A stretch of DNA of 61,826 nucleotides. Origin: a bacterium. Its GTDB lineage: Bacteria; Patescibacteriota; JABMPQ01; JAUVWW01. The notes under the pieces are model-generated. The model ran no database searches. It was not told the DNA's origin and worked only from the letters and a program-made list of their open reading frames with translations. This document shows positions 1-8,363 of the stretch, piece after piece. Where the stretch lies: NCBI GenBank assembly GCA_030603885.1, contig JAUVWW010000006.1, positions 1-61,826 of the forward strand. Reading direction: 5' to 3'. Numbering within the stretch: position 1 is the stretch's first letter; each line of letters starts with the position of its first letter. Made by a program: the position numbers and the translations under genes.

Positions 1-731
1 CCCACCTAAGAGTATTAGAAAAGAATGGAAAGTATACTGGCTGGGATGTCTTTGCTTTTGATCGAAACTTCAGAAAAGGAATTAATGTGGCCACGGGAGA
101 TGTGGATGGGGATGGTATTGACGAAATTGGAGTCTGTCAGGCTCAAGGAGGTCATGCCTGGTGTAAGGTATATAAGTATAATAAACAAAAAACCATTCTT
201 GGAGAATGGAATGCCTTTGGTAATGTTGAGTGCGGAGCTTCCATTGCCATGGGAGATATTAATGGAGACGGGAAGGCAGAGGTTATTGTAGGAGCTGGAC
301 CAGGAAATAAGCCCCAAGTCAAAGTATTTGACGCCCGAGGAAGATATTTAGGTTGGGAATTGATTGCCTTTCATCCTGACTTTAGTAAAGGAATTAATGT
401 GGCGGCCGGAGACGTAGATTTAGACGGTCGGGACGAGATTGGGGTCTGTCAAAAGATTTCTGGCCATGCCTGGTGCAAGGTCTACAAGTATAATAAACAA
501 AAAGCCATTCTTGGAGAATGGAATGCTTATGGTAATGTTGAATGTGGAGCCTCAATTGATTTATCCGATATTAATGGAGATGGAAAAGATGAAGTAATAA
601 CCTTTCCCGGTCCGGGATATAAACCTCAGATAAGAACATTTTCATCTTCAGGCAAAGCTTTAAATTATGGCTTTCTTGCCTTTGGAAGAGCGGAAAGAGT
701 AGGTTTTAATCTGGCTTTAAAAAATAACTAA
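1..731 (+). CDS. FG-GAP repeat surface protein, 5'-truncated by the window edge
   Basis: The reading frame is already open at base 3, so the gene begins upstream of the window. The visible ~240 residues are FG-GAP/VCBS-like repeats. Each has a calcium-binding loop of the DxDxDG type (GDVDGDGIDEIG, GDINGDGKAEVI, SDINGDGKDEVI) and alternates with strand segments such as KVYKYNKQK that recur almost verbatim at DNA level. Such repeats build integrin-like beta-propellers in exported proteins. The same repeat wording appears in the genes at 9393-10889 and 10985-12607, so the three are paralogues. Ligand and any catalytic domain are unknown because the N-terminus is missing. No peptidase domain is present in the visible part. 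Confidence 0.85.
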   Translation, partial: HLRVLEKNGKYTGWDVFAFDRNFRKGINVATGDVDGDGIDEIGVCQAQGGHAWCKVYKYNKQKTILGEWNAFGNVECGASIAMGDINGDGKAEVIVGAGPGNKPQVKVFDARGRYLGWELIAFHPDFSKGINVAAGDVDLDGRDEIGVCQKISGHAWCKVYKYNKQKAILGEWNAYGNVECGASIDLSDINGDGKDEVITFPGPGYKPQIRTFSSSGKALNYGFLAFGRAERVGFNLALKNN

Positions 732-765
732 TAGATAGTACGAAAACTAGGCGGTGGGATTGGTT

Positions 766-1197
766 TTATCTCTGACTGGCGAAACTGATCTTTCTCTTAT
801 TTTTACCCAGGTATTCGAATTTGATATTCAATCTTTTCTTAGGAAGGATTTTTTTTATTCTGTCTGCCCATTCGATAACCACAACTGTATTTTTTAGAGA
901 CAGAATTTCCTCAAAACCCAAATCTAAAATTTCTTGAGGATTTTTTAGTCGATAACAATCTATGTGGTAGAAATAGCTGATGGCTGGTATTTTGTATCTT
1001 TTAATTAAAACAAAAGAAGGACTAGTGATTTTTTCTTTAATTCCTAGTCCTAAAGCTAATCCTTGAACAAAAGTAGTTTTACCTCCTCCTAAATCGCCAG
1101 TCAAACAGATTACTCCATTACCTTTTAGTTCTTTAGCCAAAAGTTTGGCTATTTTTTTAGTTTGGGCAGGAGAGCTGGAGATAATCGAATAATGCAT
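766..1197 (-). CDS. tsaE: TsaE, ATPase for tRNA t6A37 modification
   Basis: TsaE is the P-loop ATPase that works with TsaB and TsaD to put threonylcarbamoyl on A37 of ANN-decoding tRNAs in the cytoplasm. The 143-residue protein has the expected size. It carries a Walker A GDLGGGKTTF near residues 34-43, the SPSFVLIKRY strand, the HIDCYRL motif and a C-terminal VVIEWADR segment, all typical of the family. The partner tsaD lies 7 kb away at 8358-9389; tsaB is not seen in the window. It is convergent with the FG-GAP gene and is followed, in its own direction, by only about 35 bases of spacer. Assignment is secure. Confidence 0.93.
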   Translation of the reverse strand: MHYSIISSSPAQTKKIAKLLAKELKGNGVICLTGDLGGGKTTFVQGLALGLGIKEKITSPSFVLIKRYKIPAISYFYHIDCYRLKNPQEILDLGFEEILSLKNTVVVIEWADRIKKILPKKRLNIKFEYLGKNKRKISFASQR

Positions 1198-1218
1198 GGA
1201 ATATACCCCTACGATTAT

Positions 1219-2013
1219 TTATATAAAGAAACGGACTATCAAGAGTACTATGCCAATCCCAATTAAATAATAAGCAAAAACATTTAGCTTTCCCTGTTTT
1301 AAGTATCTCATCAAATACTTGATGGCAAAATAACCAACCACAGCCGAAAAAATAAATCCTAAAACAAGATCGGGTAATTCACTATTCAATCTATTTTGTT
1401 GGATAAGTTGAGTCATACTCATGATCCCGGCTCCTAAAATAACTAGGGTAGCCATTAAAAAAGAAAATCGAGCCGCTTCTTGACGCTTAATATTTCTAAA
1501 CATTCCACCTGAGATGGTAATGCCTGAACGTGATACGCCAGGGAATAAAGAAACTATCTGAAACAGACCAATAGTCAGAGAGTCTTTCCAGTTTACTTTG
1601 TCTAGATTTTTCTTTTCCACCATTCTATAAGATGTGTATTTTTCTGCGGCTAGAAATATGAAGCCAGTGATGATAAAGAAGGTAGCTACCCAAAGGATCT
1701 CTCTGAATATCTTGCCTATAGTATCTTCTAAAAATAAGCCAGCTACAACTGCAGGTATAGTGGCGATAATGATGTACCAAAACAGTTTACTTTTCTTAGT
1801 AATTGCCTCTTGGATAGTCTTTTTCCAATCCTTGGCAAAATAAACAACTACAGCCAGAAGCGTTCCTAAATGCAAAACTACATCAAAGGCCAATCCTTGA
1901 TCAGGCCAACCAAAAAGTTTGCGGATGACCACTAGATGACCCGATGAAGAAATGGGAATGAATTCGGTTAAGCCCTGGATAATGCCCAGGACAATAGATT
2001 GGATGATAGACAT
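1219..2013 (-). CDS. uppP: Undecaprenyl-diphosphatase UppP/BacA
   Basis: This integral membrane enzyme dephosphorylates undecaprenyl diphosphate, recycling the lipid carrier used for peptidoglycan and surface glycans. The 264-residue protein has the normal length. It shows the two hallmark motifs: GLTEFIPISSSGHLVV near the N-terminus, with the catalytic Glu and the SSSGH stretch, and FPGVSRSGITISGG around residues 155-170 with the catalytic Arg. About eight hydrophobic segments follow the BacA pattern. It sits immediately upstream of tsaE on the same strand with a 21-base gap, so the two are probably co-transcribed. The carrier would serve the glycosyltransferases at 45.2-49.2 kb, which is inference. 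Confidence 0.95.
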   Translation of the reverse strand: MSIIQSIVLGIIQGLTEFIPISSSGHLVVIRKLFGWPDQGLAFDVVLHLGTLLAVVVYFAKDWKKTIQEAITKKSKLFWYIIIATIPAVVAGLFLEDTIGKIFREILWVATFFIITGFIFLAAEKYTSYRMVEKKNLDKVNWKDSLTIGLFQIVSLFPGVSRSGITISGGMFRNIKRQEAARFSFLMATLVILGAGIMSMTQLIQQNRLNSELPDLVLGFIFSAVVGYFAIKYLMRYLKQGKLNVFAYYLIGIGIVLLIVRFFI

Positions 2014-2086
2014 AATTTAATAACTAATAACTAGTTTTATCATAGCAGAAAGTTTAATTTTAAGCTAGAATAGGCTAAATTCTCCC

Positions 2087-2095
2087 TGTGGATAA
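2087..2095 (-). promoter_or_regulatory. DnaA box upstream of the DHH-protein promoter
   Basis: TGTGGATAA is a perfect reverse-orientation DnaA box (TTATCCACA). It ends 5 bp before the -35 hexamer at 2101. The same box, orientation and spacing occur before the last pilin-like gene (44657-44665), and a TGTGTATAA variant lies 4 bp before the -35 of the first pilin-like gene. Confidence 0.55.
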
Positions 2096-2100
2096 ACAAG

Positions 2101-2129
2101 TTGACATGCCTTGAGGGTTAGACTATTAT
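2101..2129 (+). promoter_or_regulatory. Consensus promoter for the DHH-family gene
   Basis: TTGACA at 2101-2106 and TATTAT at 2124-2129 are separated by 17 bp, a near-perfect primary-sigma promoter. Transcription would start near 2136, about 46 bases before the chosen ATG. Confidence 0.75.
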
Positions 2130-2181
2130 GATTTAATATTTGCAATTCTAATCACATTTGCCAAAATTAGCAAGATGTCAC

Positions 2182-3327
2182 ATGGAACTTAACCCCAGAC
2201 AACAAGCCCACCAACTAATCAATAAGGCCCAGAGGATTTTAGTAGCCACTAGAAAAAATCCTGAGATTGATTCCATTGGATCTATCTTGGCTTTATCCTT
2301 AGTCCTTGAAAAAATGGGCAAAGAAATAGATATGGTCACATCAGGTCCTATCAATTCTGTTCTTTCTTTCCTGCCCAAATATGACAAGATTAGTCCCAAG
2401 TTAGATACCAGACGCAATTTTGTAATTTCTTTAGATGCCTCAAAGGCAAAAGTGGCTTCTTTTAGCTATGATTTTTCAAAAGATGGTAAGAGATTGAATA
2501 TTTACATTACTCCTAAGGAAGGTTCTTTTGAGACCAAAGATGTTTCTTCTGAGGCCTGTGGTTTTGGCTATGATTTAATCTGTATCTTAGATAATCCTGA
2601 TCTTGAGACCCTAGGGTCTATATATGAAAGAAATACAGATCTGTTTTATAACACCCCCATTATCAATATAGATCGCAACCCCTCAAATGAGCATTTTGGA
2701 GAAGTCAATTTAGTAGATATAACTGCCTCATCATGCTGCGAAGTTCTATATTCTTTAATTGAATCATTAAGTCCTGATTATATAAGTGATAATGTGGCGA
2801 CCTGTTTGTTAGCTGGTATCATATCCTCAACTTCCAGTTTTCAAAGCTCTTCAACCACTCCCAAATCTTTTACCATTGCAGCCCAACTGATTGCAGTAGG
2901 AGCAGATCAACAAAAAATCATAAAGAATTTTTACAAATCAAAAACCCTTTCCTCTTTAAAACTTTTAGGCAGAGCCTTGGCTCGGATAAAAATGGAGCCA
3001 GAAGCAAAATTAGCTTGGACATTGGTAGGACTTCAGGATTTTAAAAGGACTCAAGCCAAGAGCTCTGATCCTCAAACTCTGGTAGATGAACTTACTACCA
3101 GAGTTCCTGAGGCCCAAATATCCTTGGTTTTGTCTGAACAAAAAGAGGGAGAGATCCATGGGATCATCAAGACAGCTAAAAATGTAGACATAGATAAACT
3201 AGGGGCTATTTTTGAAGCTAGATCAGAAAGCGATGCCCTTCGTTTTACTATCAAAAATAAGGGATTGCTTGAGGCAGAAAAAAGTGTAGTAGAAAAGATA
3301 AAGAAATTTCAGAGAACGAACTTATAA
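2182..3327 (+). CDS. DHH-family phosphoesterase-like protein with degenerate DHH motif
   Basis: The protein (381 residues from the ATG at 2182; a TTG at 2158 is less likely) has the DHH/DHHA1 layout of NrnA-like oligoribonucleases. It has an N-terminal nucleotide-binding fold with ILVATRKNPEIDSIGSIL where active enzymes have HxNPDxDAxGS, a central domain, and a C-terminal DHHA1-like half (residues ~230-380). The signature NIDHHxxNxxFG reads NIDRNPSNEHFG here, so the two catalytic histidines are lost. SSTSSFQ and similar motifs of the linker are kept. Metal-dependent hydrolysis is therefore doubtful; binding of a nucleotide ligand is possible. There is no Shine-Dalgarno before the ATG. A weak terminator follows and then pilB, so a surface-related role is conceivable but unproven. 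Confidence 0.75.
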   Translation: MELNPRQQAHQLINKAQRILVATRKNPEIDSIGSILALSLVLEKMGKEIDMVTSGPINSVLSFLPKYDKISPKLDTRRNFVISLDASKAKVASFSYDFSKDGKRLNIYITPKEGSFETKDVSSEACGFGYDLICILDNPDLETLGSIYERNTDLFYNTPIINIDRNPSNEHFGEVNLVDITASSCCEVLYSLIESLSPDYISDNVATCLLAGIISSTSSFQSSSTTPKSFTIAAQLIAVGADQQKIIKNFYKSKTLSSLKLLGRALARIKMEPEAKLAWTLVGLQDFKRTQAKSSDPQTLVDELTTRVPEAQISLVLSEQKEGEIHGIIKTAKNVDIDKLGAIFEARSESDALRFTIKNKGLLEAEKSVVEKIKKFQRTNL

Positions 3328-3346
3328 CTAGCAACTTACAACCAGC

Positions 3347-3368
3347 ACCCTTTATGGGTCTTTTTATT
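3347..3368 (+). terminator. Weak intrinsic terminator
   Basis: ACCC TTTAT GGGT is a 4-bp stem followed by a T-rich tract (CTTTTTATTTTT), just after the DHH-family gene. The short stem makes it weak. Confidence 0.4.
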
Positions 3369-3418
3369 TTTGCTATAATGTAGTTGCTAAATACATTTTT
3401 ATTTTGAATATCTAGTCT

Positions 3419-5068
3419 ATGCAAAATCGATATCTAGAAGAAGAACGAGAGAAAAAACTTAAAGAAAAGATGGAAGCTCTTAGGCTCAAGGAAGAGGAGG
3501 AGGAGACTAAGAAAAGGGCTAAAACTCTAGGTATTCCCTATATTAACCTGGTTGGCTTTCCTGTCGACAAAGAAGCTTTGGCTATTCTGGAAGAAGGAAA
3601 GGCTAGAGTTTTAGGAATGGTCATTTTTTACAAAGAGGACAAGACCATCCATGTTGGTACTCCCAATCTAGATAGCCTAGAGGTAAAAAGAGTCCTTGAG
3701 AAGATTGAAAAAGATAAAGGACTATCTGCTAAGGTTTTTTTAATCTCTCAAAGCAGTCTTGCCTGGGCCCTCAAGGTATACAAACAAATTGTCATTCCTA
3801 AGAAAATAGAGAAGGAGAAGATAGAAGTAGCCAAAGAAGAATTGCCTCGAGCCATTAGGCAAGTAAAACGGTTCACGGAGCTAGGTGAAAAAATAAAAGA
3901 AATACCCATAACTAAACTGTTGGGTGATATTCTGGCCGGGGCATTGGTATGTGAGGCTTCAGATATCCATCTTGAACCAGAAGAGAAAGACCTAAAGTTA
4001 AGATATAGAATCGATGGAGTACTTCAGGATATTACTACTTTACATCCTGTCGTTTATCCCAAGATTTTGTCTCGAATCAAATTACAAGCAGGGCTAAAGA
4101 TTAATGTCACTAATATTCCTCAAGATGGTCGGTTTACCATTGCCTCGGACAGAAAGAAAATCGATCTAAGAATTTCTACTTTACCTTCTGGTTATGGTGA
4201 GACAATAGTCATGAGGCTTCTGGGAGTAGGAGCTACGTCTCTAAAAATAGAAGATTTAGGTTTAAAGGGCAAGGCCTTGGATATAGTTATGGAAGAGATT
4301 AAACAGCCAAATGGCATGATTTTGACCACTGGACCAACTGGCTCCGGAAAAACCACCACCTTGTATGCTTTTTTAAACACCATCAAAAAACCAGAGATAA
4401 AAATTATTACTCTGGAGAATCCAATAGAGTATAAGCTTCCAGGAATCATTCAGACTCAAATTGATACTGGAGCTGGTCTTACTTTTCCTGTTGGACTTAA
4501 ATCTATTCTAAGACAGGATCCAGACGTGGTTATGATTGGAGAAATAAGGGATCTAGATACAGCAGAAACAGCTTCTCAAGCAGCTTTAACTGGTCATCTT
4601 GTTTTTTCTACTTTGCATACCAATGATGTGGCCGGAGTTATTCCTCGTCTGGGTAATATGGGGGTAAGACCACACATTTTGGCTCCAGCTTTGAGGGTGG
4701 CTATTGCTCAAAGATTGGTACGCAAACTTTGTCAAAAGTGTAAAAAAGGATATAAGCCAAGTAAAGAACTGATTACTAAACTCAAAAAGGAATTAGGCAA
4801 GTATTTTCCAAAGAAAGAAATAAAGAAATTACACAGAGCCAAAGGTTGTTCAGCCTGTCATGGTACAGGCTATAAAGGAAGAATAGGAATCTTTGAAATA
4901 TTTAAAGTAGATCGAAAAGTAGAGGATTTGATTAATAAAAGAGCCTCCTCACTTGAGATTATGGAACACGTCATCAAAGATCAAGATATGCTTACTATGG
5001 GACAGGATGGATTTTTAAAAGCGATTGAAGGAATTACTTCGGTAGAAGAGGTGGAGAGAGTGACCTAA
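3419..5068 (+). CDS. pilB: PilB/GspE-family type IV pilus assembly ATPase
   Basis: This is a hexameric cytoplasmic ATPase that powers type IV pilus extension, or a related DNA-uptake pseudopilus. The 549 residues begin with a charged coiled-coil stretch and an MshEN-like N-terminal domain. The ATPase core then follows: DIHLEPE near residue 182, Walker A GPTGSGKTTTL near 302-312, an Asp box, Walker B-like PDVVMIGEIRD near 365, and the His box LVFSTLHTND. Two zinc-binding CxxC pairs, CQKCKKGY (about 438) and CSACHGTGYKG (about 478), mark it as PilB/GspE rather than PilT. No pilC, pilT, prepilin peptidase or pilin gene is adjacent, so the rest of the machine lies elsewhere. It ends in a strong terminator. 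Confidence 0.95.
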   Translation: MQNRYLEEEREKKLKEKMEALRLKEEEEETKKRAKTLGIPYINLVGFPVDKEALAILEEGKARVLGMVIFYKEDKTIHVGTPNLDSLEVKRVLEKIEKDKGLSAKVFLISQSSLAWALKVYKQIVIPKKIEKEKIEVAKEELPRAIRQVKRFTELGEKIKEIPITKLLGDILAGALVCEASDIHLEPEEKDLKLRYRIDGVLQDITTLHPVVYPKILSRIKLQAGLKINVTNIPQDGRFTIASDRKKIDLRISTLPSGYGETIVMRLLGVGATSLKIEDLGLKGKALDIVMEEIKQPNGMILTTGPTGSGKTTTLYAFLNTIKKPEIKIITLENPIEYKLPGIIQTQIDTGAGLTFPVGLKSILRQDPDVVMIGEIRDLDTAETASQAALTGHLVFSTLHTNDVAGVIPRLGNMGVRPHILAPALRVAIAQRLVRKLCQKCKKGYKPSKELITKLKKELGKYFPKKEIKKLHRAKGCSACHGTGYKGRIGIFEIFKVDRKVEDLINKRASSLEIMEHVIKDQDMLTMGQDGFLKAIEGITSVEEVERVT

Positions 5069-5097
5069 GTTTTAGCATTTTGAGGAAAAGATTAAAA

Positions 5098-5133
5098 AAC
5101 CCGTAAACTTTTTGATAAGCTTACGGGTTATCT
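5098..5133. terminator. Bidirectional intrinsic terminator between convergent genes
   Basis: AACCCGTAA (5098-5106) pairs perfectly with TTACGGGTT (5121-5129). An A-rich tract lies on the left and a T-rich tract on the right, so it can stop pilB and the minus-strand gene at 5139-5621. Confidence 0.8.
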
Positions 5134-5138
5134 TATTC

Positions 5139-5621
5139 TTATACTCCCAGCACCAACAATATACCACCCGCCACTAAACCAACCGTCAAAGTAAAACTAG
5201 CCAAGCGGATTATAGAAGACTTTGGCTTGAGAGAGTACTTAGATAGAGCGTAAATTTCTTTAAGATACTCTTTTGTAATAGCTTTATCGGACTCGAGAGT
5301 CTCTTCTATTCTTTTTGTGTATTCTTCAAAATTCATTTTTTCAAATCCCCACCAACACATCAGCCCAAAAGCTTTCTTTTTTGTTTTTCTAAAAGGGAAA
5401 CTGACCGTCCAAATAGAAAAAAGACAGGCTATAAGGGATGTAATAGCAATGACAAGAAAACCGATCTTTTCCAGATGAACTACAGAGAGAACAAATATTA
5501 TTCCTGAGATGCCTAGCAAAAAGGAAGCCTTGTTATCCAAAGCATCTCTCATTTGATGATGGTGGGCTAAAGTGTCTTTGAGAAAGTGGATTTGAGAAGA
5601 GGTCATATTTATAAAAGACAA
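5139..5621 (-). CDS. Small membrane protein resembling Pycsar effectors (PycTM/DUF5706-like)
   Basis: The protein has 160 residues with an N-terminal helix (QIHFLKDTLAHHHQMRDALDN). Two close transmembrane segments start at the motif DNKASFLLGISGIIFVLSVV (~28-47) and run on to ~72. A charged cytosolic helical region follows (~75-135) and a last transmembrane segment near the C-terminus (~138-158). The D-x-KASxLLG start and the TM-TM-helices-TM plan resemble the membrane-disrupting effectors of cyclic-nucleotide (Pycsar-type) defence. I recognise this by pattern only. No nucleotidyl or adenylate cyclase is encoded next to it. Its start overlaps the 3' end of valS by 13 bases, so it is translated from the valS transcript, which is unusual for a defence effector. 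A plain housekeeping membrane protein is the alternative. Confidence 0.55.
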   Translation of the reverse strand: MSFINMTSSQIHFLKDTLAHHHQMRDALDNKASFLLGISGIIFVLSVVHLEKIGFLVIAITSLIACLFSIWTVSFPFRKTKKKAFGLMCWWGFEKMNFEEYTKRIEETLESDKAITKEYLKEIYALSKYSLKPKSSIIRLASFTLTVGLVAGGILLVLGV

Positions 5622-8035
5622 ATAATATCAATTTTATTAATGTGAAGAGTAATAGCCTTCTTAACTCTTGGCTTTTTACTTTTAATTTCTAACTTGACTC
5701 GGGCCAGTCTTTCAATAATTTCTTTCTGTTCATCCAGTAGTTTTCTCTTGGTTTTAGTCACAGCATAAGTTTCGATGAATTTAGCTGGTTCTATCTTATG
5801 CTTTGCTCGAGCATTTCGAATACCGATGATTATATCTTGAATAGTTTTAAATTCTTTCTCTGCTTTGGCATCAATAAATTTCTTAACCGGTTTTGGCCAA
5901 GGTTGAATCATCAAAGGCTCAACCCCTAAAGCAGGGCAGGTTCGAGCAGCTCCTACCTTACAGATCTTTTGCCAAATCTCTTCAGTAATAAAAGGCATAA
6001 AAGGATGAAGTAATCTTAGTACAGAGCTTAGAATGTAGAAGGCAAAACTCTTTCTTTGTAATTTGGAAATTTCAAGATACCAATCAGCAAACTCATGCCA
6101 GACAAATTCATATAAATCCTCTCCGGCTTTTCCTAGCCTAAATTTTTCTAAATCATTAGTAACGCTGACAACCAATTTGTTTAATCTACTTAAGATCCAT
6201 TTATCAGCTAAGCTAATAGGTTTTTTTCTAAGCAAGGCCAGAGACTTATCTACATGAGTTTCCATAGTTCCAAATATATATCGAGCTATATTCCACAGTT
6301 TATTGCCAAAATTTCGATATCCGGCAATTTTCTCTTCATACAATCTAAAGTCTTGTCCAGCTGTGGTTCCCAAAACTAAAGACATACGCAAAGCGTCAGT
6401 GCCGTACTTATCAATTAATATCAAAGGATCGAGGCCAGTTCCTTTAGTTTTTGACATTTTCTCACCTGTTTTTGGATCTAGTACTAAGCCGTGAAGATAA
6501 ACGGTCTTAAATGGAATCTCGTCTAGCAAGTAAAGACTCATCATGATCATCCGAGCCACCCAAAAGAAAAGAATATCCCAGCCTGTTTCCATGACTGAAG
6601 CGGGATGAAAATGGCTTAAATCAGCCGTTTTCTTAGGCCAGCCAAGAGTAGAAAAAGTCCAGAGACTAGATGAAAACCAGGTATCTAAAGTATCTGTTTC
6701 TTGGATCCAACCTTTGCCCTTTGGCTTTTTTCCTACGGCTAGCTTTTTGTTTTTATACCAGACTGGTAATCGATGGCCCCACCAGATTTGTCTAGATATA
6801 CACCAATCTTTAATATTTTTCATCCAATTGAAATAGACTTTCTCGAATCGCTTAGGAATGATTTTTATTTTACCTTTTTTAACTGCTTCAATAGCCTTCT
6901 TGGCCAGTGGTTTGATTTTGACAAACCATTGTTTAGAAATCAAGGACTCTAAAGTTCTTCCACAACGGTAACAATGACCAACCGAGTGAGTATAATCTTC
7001 TGTTTTTTCTAGAAGTCCTTGTTTTTTTAACTCTTCAATAATTTTTTCTCGGGCCTTGCTAATGGAAAGGTCAGAAAACTCGCCAGCTTCCTTGGTCATC
7101 TTTCCATCTTTGCCAATGACTTGAATTGTTTCTAAGTTGTGCTCTTGTCCAATTTCAAAGTCAGTCGCATCATGGGCCGGAGTGACTTTAACTGCTCCTG
7201 TACCAAATTCTGGATCAACTCGAAAGTCTTGGATGATGGGGATCTCTCTTTTCATCAGGGGTAGAACAATCTTTTTGTTCAATAATTTTTTATATCTCTT
7301 ATCTTTTGGGTTAACTGCCACTGCCGTATCTCCAAGCATTGTCTCTGGCCTAGTGGTGGCCACAATAATAGTTTTGATTTTTGAATTTTGAATTTTGAGT
7401 GGATATTTAATATACCAAAGTTTGCTCTTTTCTTCTTTGTAAGTTACTTCCAAATCAGAAAGTACTGTCTGACATCTTGGACACCAATTAATAATTCTTT
7501 CTCCTTTGTAAATTAATCCATCTTTGTAAAGCCTAACAAAAGCTTGGTTGACTGCCTCAGATAGATCCTCATCCAAAGTAAAATGATATCTTGACCAGTC
7601 ACAAGAAGCTCCCATTTGTTTGATTTGGCTAATAATTTTCTTTTCTGATTTTTCTTTGTATTTCCAGACCCTCTTTAAAAATTTCTCACGTCCTAAATCC
7701 CATTTAGTTTTTCCCTCTTTGGCCAGTTCCTTTTCTACCATCACCTGAGTGGCAATACCTGCATGGTCAGTACCTGGAATCCAAAGGGCCCTATATCCTT
7801 GCATTCTTCTAAAACGGGTAAGCAGATCTTCAATAGTCATAGTCACTGAGTGGCCAAGATGTAACTCACCAGTGACATTAGGCAAAGGCATGGCAATAGA
7901 ATGAGGCTTGACAGTTTTAGGCAAAGGCAAATTATCTGGATTAAAATACCCAGACTTTTCCCAAAGTTTATAGATTTTGTCTTCAGTTTTTTGTGGCAAA
8001 TAAGCCTTTTCTAAAGCTATTTCAAGCTTTTTCAT
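5609..8035 (-). CDS. valS: Valyl-tRNA synthetase
   Basis: ValRS charges tRNA-Val. From the ATG at 8035 the protein has 808 residues. The HIGH motif appears as LHLGH near residue 61. An editing domain carries VATTRPETMLGDTAVAVNP. Two zinc-like pairs are CPRC and CYRC, and KMSK lies in GEKMSKTKGT near residue 530, followed by the anticodon-binding helical domain. It is shorter than E. coli ValRS (951), mainly through loss of the C-terminal coiled-coil arm. Two loops hold insertions that look like genomic repeat sequence: KIQNSKIK in the editing domain (DNA ~7372-7408) and GAARTCPALG near the C-terminus (DNA ~5930-5965). The upstream TTG at 8041 is less likely. No Shine-Dalgarno is visible. Confidence 0.96.
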   Translation of the reverse strand: MKKLEIALEKAYLPQKTEDKIYKLWEKSGYFNPDNLPLPKTVKPHSIAMPLPNVTGELHLGHSVTMTIEDLLTRFRRMQGYRALWIPGTDHAGIATQVMVEKELAKEGKTKWDLGREKFLKRVWKYKEKSEKKIISQIKQMGASCDWSRYHFTLDEDLSEAVNQAFVRLYKDGLIYKGERIINWCPRCQTVLSDLEVTYKEEKSKLWYIKYPLKIQNSKIKTIIVATTRPETMLGDTAVAVNPKDKRYKKLLNKKIVLPLMKREIPIIQDFRVDPEFGTGAVKVTPAHDATDFEIGQEHNLETIQVIGKDGKMTKEAGEFSDLSISKAREKIIEELKKQGLLEKTEDYTHSVGHCYRCGRTLESLISKQWFVKIKPLAKKAIEAVKKGKIKIIPKRFEKVYFNWMKNIKDWCISRQIWWGHRLPVWYKNKKLAVGKKPKGKGWIQETDTLDTWFSSSLWTFSTLGWPKKTADLSHFHPASVMETGWDILFFWVARMIMMSLYLLDEIPFKTVYLHGLVLDPKTGEKMSKTKGTGLDPLILIDKYGTDALRMSLVLGTTAGQDFRLYEEKIAGYRNFGNKLWNIARYIFGTMETHVDKSLALLRKKPISLADKWILSRLNKLVVSVTNDLEKFRLGKAGEDLYEFVWHEFADWYLEISKLQRKSFAFYILSSVLRLLHPFMPFITEEIWQKICKVGAARTCPALGVEPLMIQPWPKPVKKFIDAKAEKEFKTIQDIIIGIRNARAKHKIEPAKFIETYAVTKTKRKLLDEQKEIIERLARVKLEIKSKKPRVKKAITLHINKIDIICLL

Positions 8036-8063
8036 TGACAAAAAATTAAAATTATGCTATGTT
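8035..8063 (+). promoter_or_regulatory. Consensus promoter for the 76-residue protein
   Basis: TTGACA at 8035-8040 and TATGTT at 8058-8063 are 17 bp apart. The -35 touches the valS start codon on the other strand, so the divergent promoters overlap. Confidence 0.7.
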
Positions 8064-8089
8064 TTAATTAGGAAAAGGAGGAAGATAAA

Positions 8090-8320
8090 ATGATTGGAAA
8101 AGTAGATAAAGAAAATGGTTTTTTACCAAAAAGAGATTATTGGTTAAGAAGTAGTAAATACGATGCTCCTGTTCACACTATCGAAAAGAACTCTGAGACC
8201 AGACTGTGGAAAGTTCGGATACTCTGGGGGACTGACAGGGGAAAGGAGATTGAGGTTGAAGAACGATATTTATCTCAAATGGGTTTAAGTGATGAGAGTA
8301 TCCGTACGTACGACGATTAA
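8090..8320 (+). CDS. Small hypothetical protein (76 aa)
   Basis: I do not recognise this protein. It is 76 residues, soluble, charged and aromatic-rich, with no signal peptide, no membrane segment and no cysteines. The middle (RLWKVRILWGTDRGKEIEVEE) suggests a small beta-barrel. The gene looks real: it has its own consensus promoter at 8035-8063, a strong AGGAGG Shine-Dalgarno with correct spacing before the ATG, and a strong terminator straight after the stop. It is therefore a single-gene transcript between valS and tsaD, which both run the other way. Confidence 0.75.
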   Translation: MIGKVDKENGFLPKRDYWLRSSKYDAPVHTIEKNSETRLWKVRILWGTDRGKEIEVEERYLSQMGLSDESIRTYDD

Positions 8321-8331
8321 GGGAACGATTA

Positions 8332-8363
8332 AGGGAAGAGGAATAAGTTTCTCTTCCCTATTT
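8332..8363. terminator. Intrinsic terminator overlapping the tsaD stop
   Basis: AGGGAAGAG (8332-8340) pairs perfectly with CTCTTCCCT (8351-8359), followed by ATTTTAATTT. It ends the 76-residue gene and overlaps the tsaD stop codon on the opposite strand. Confidence 0.75.
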
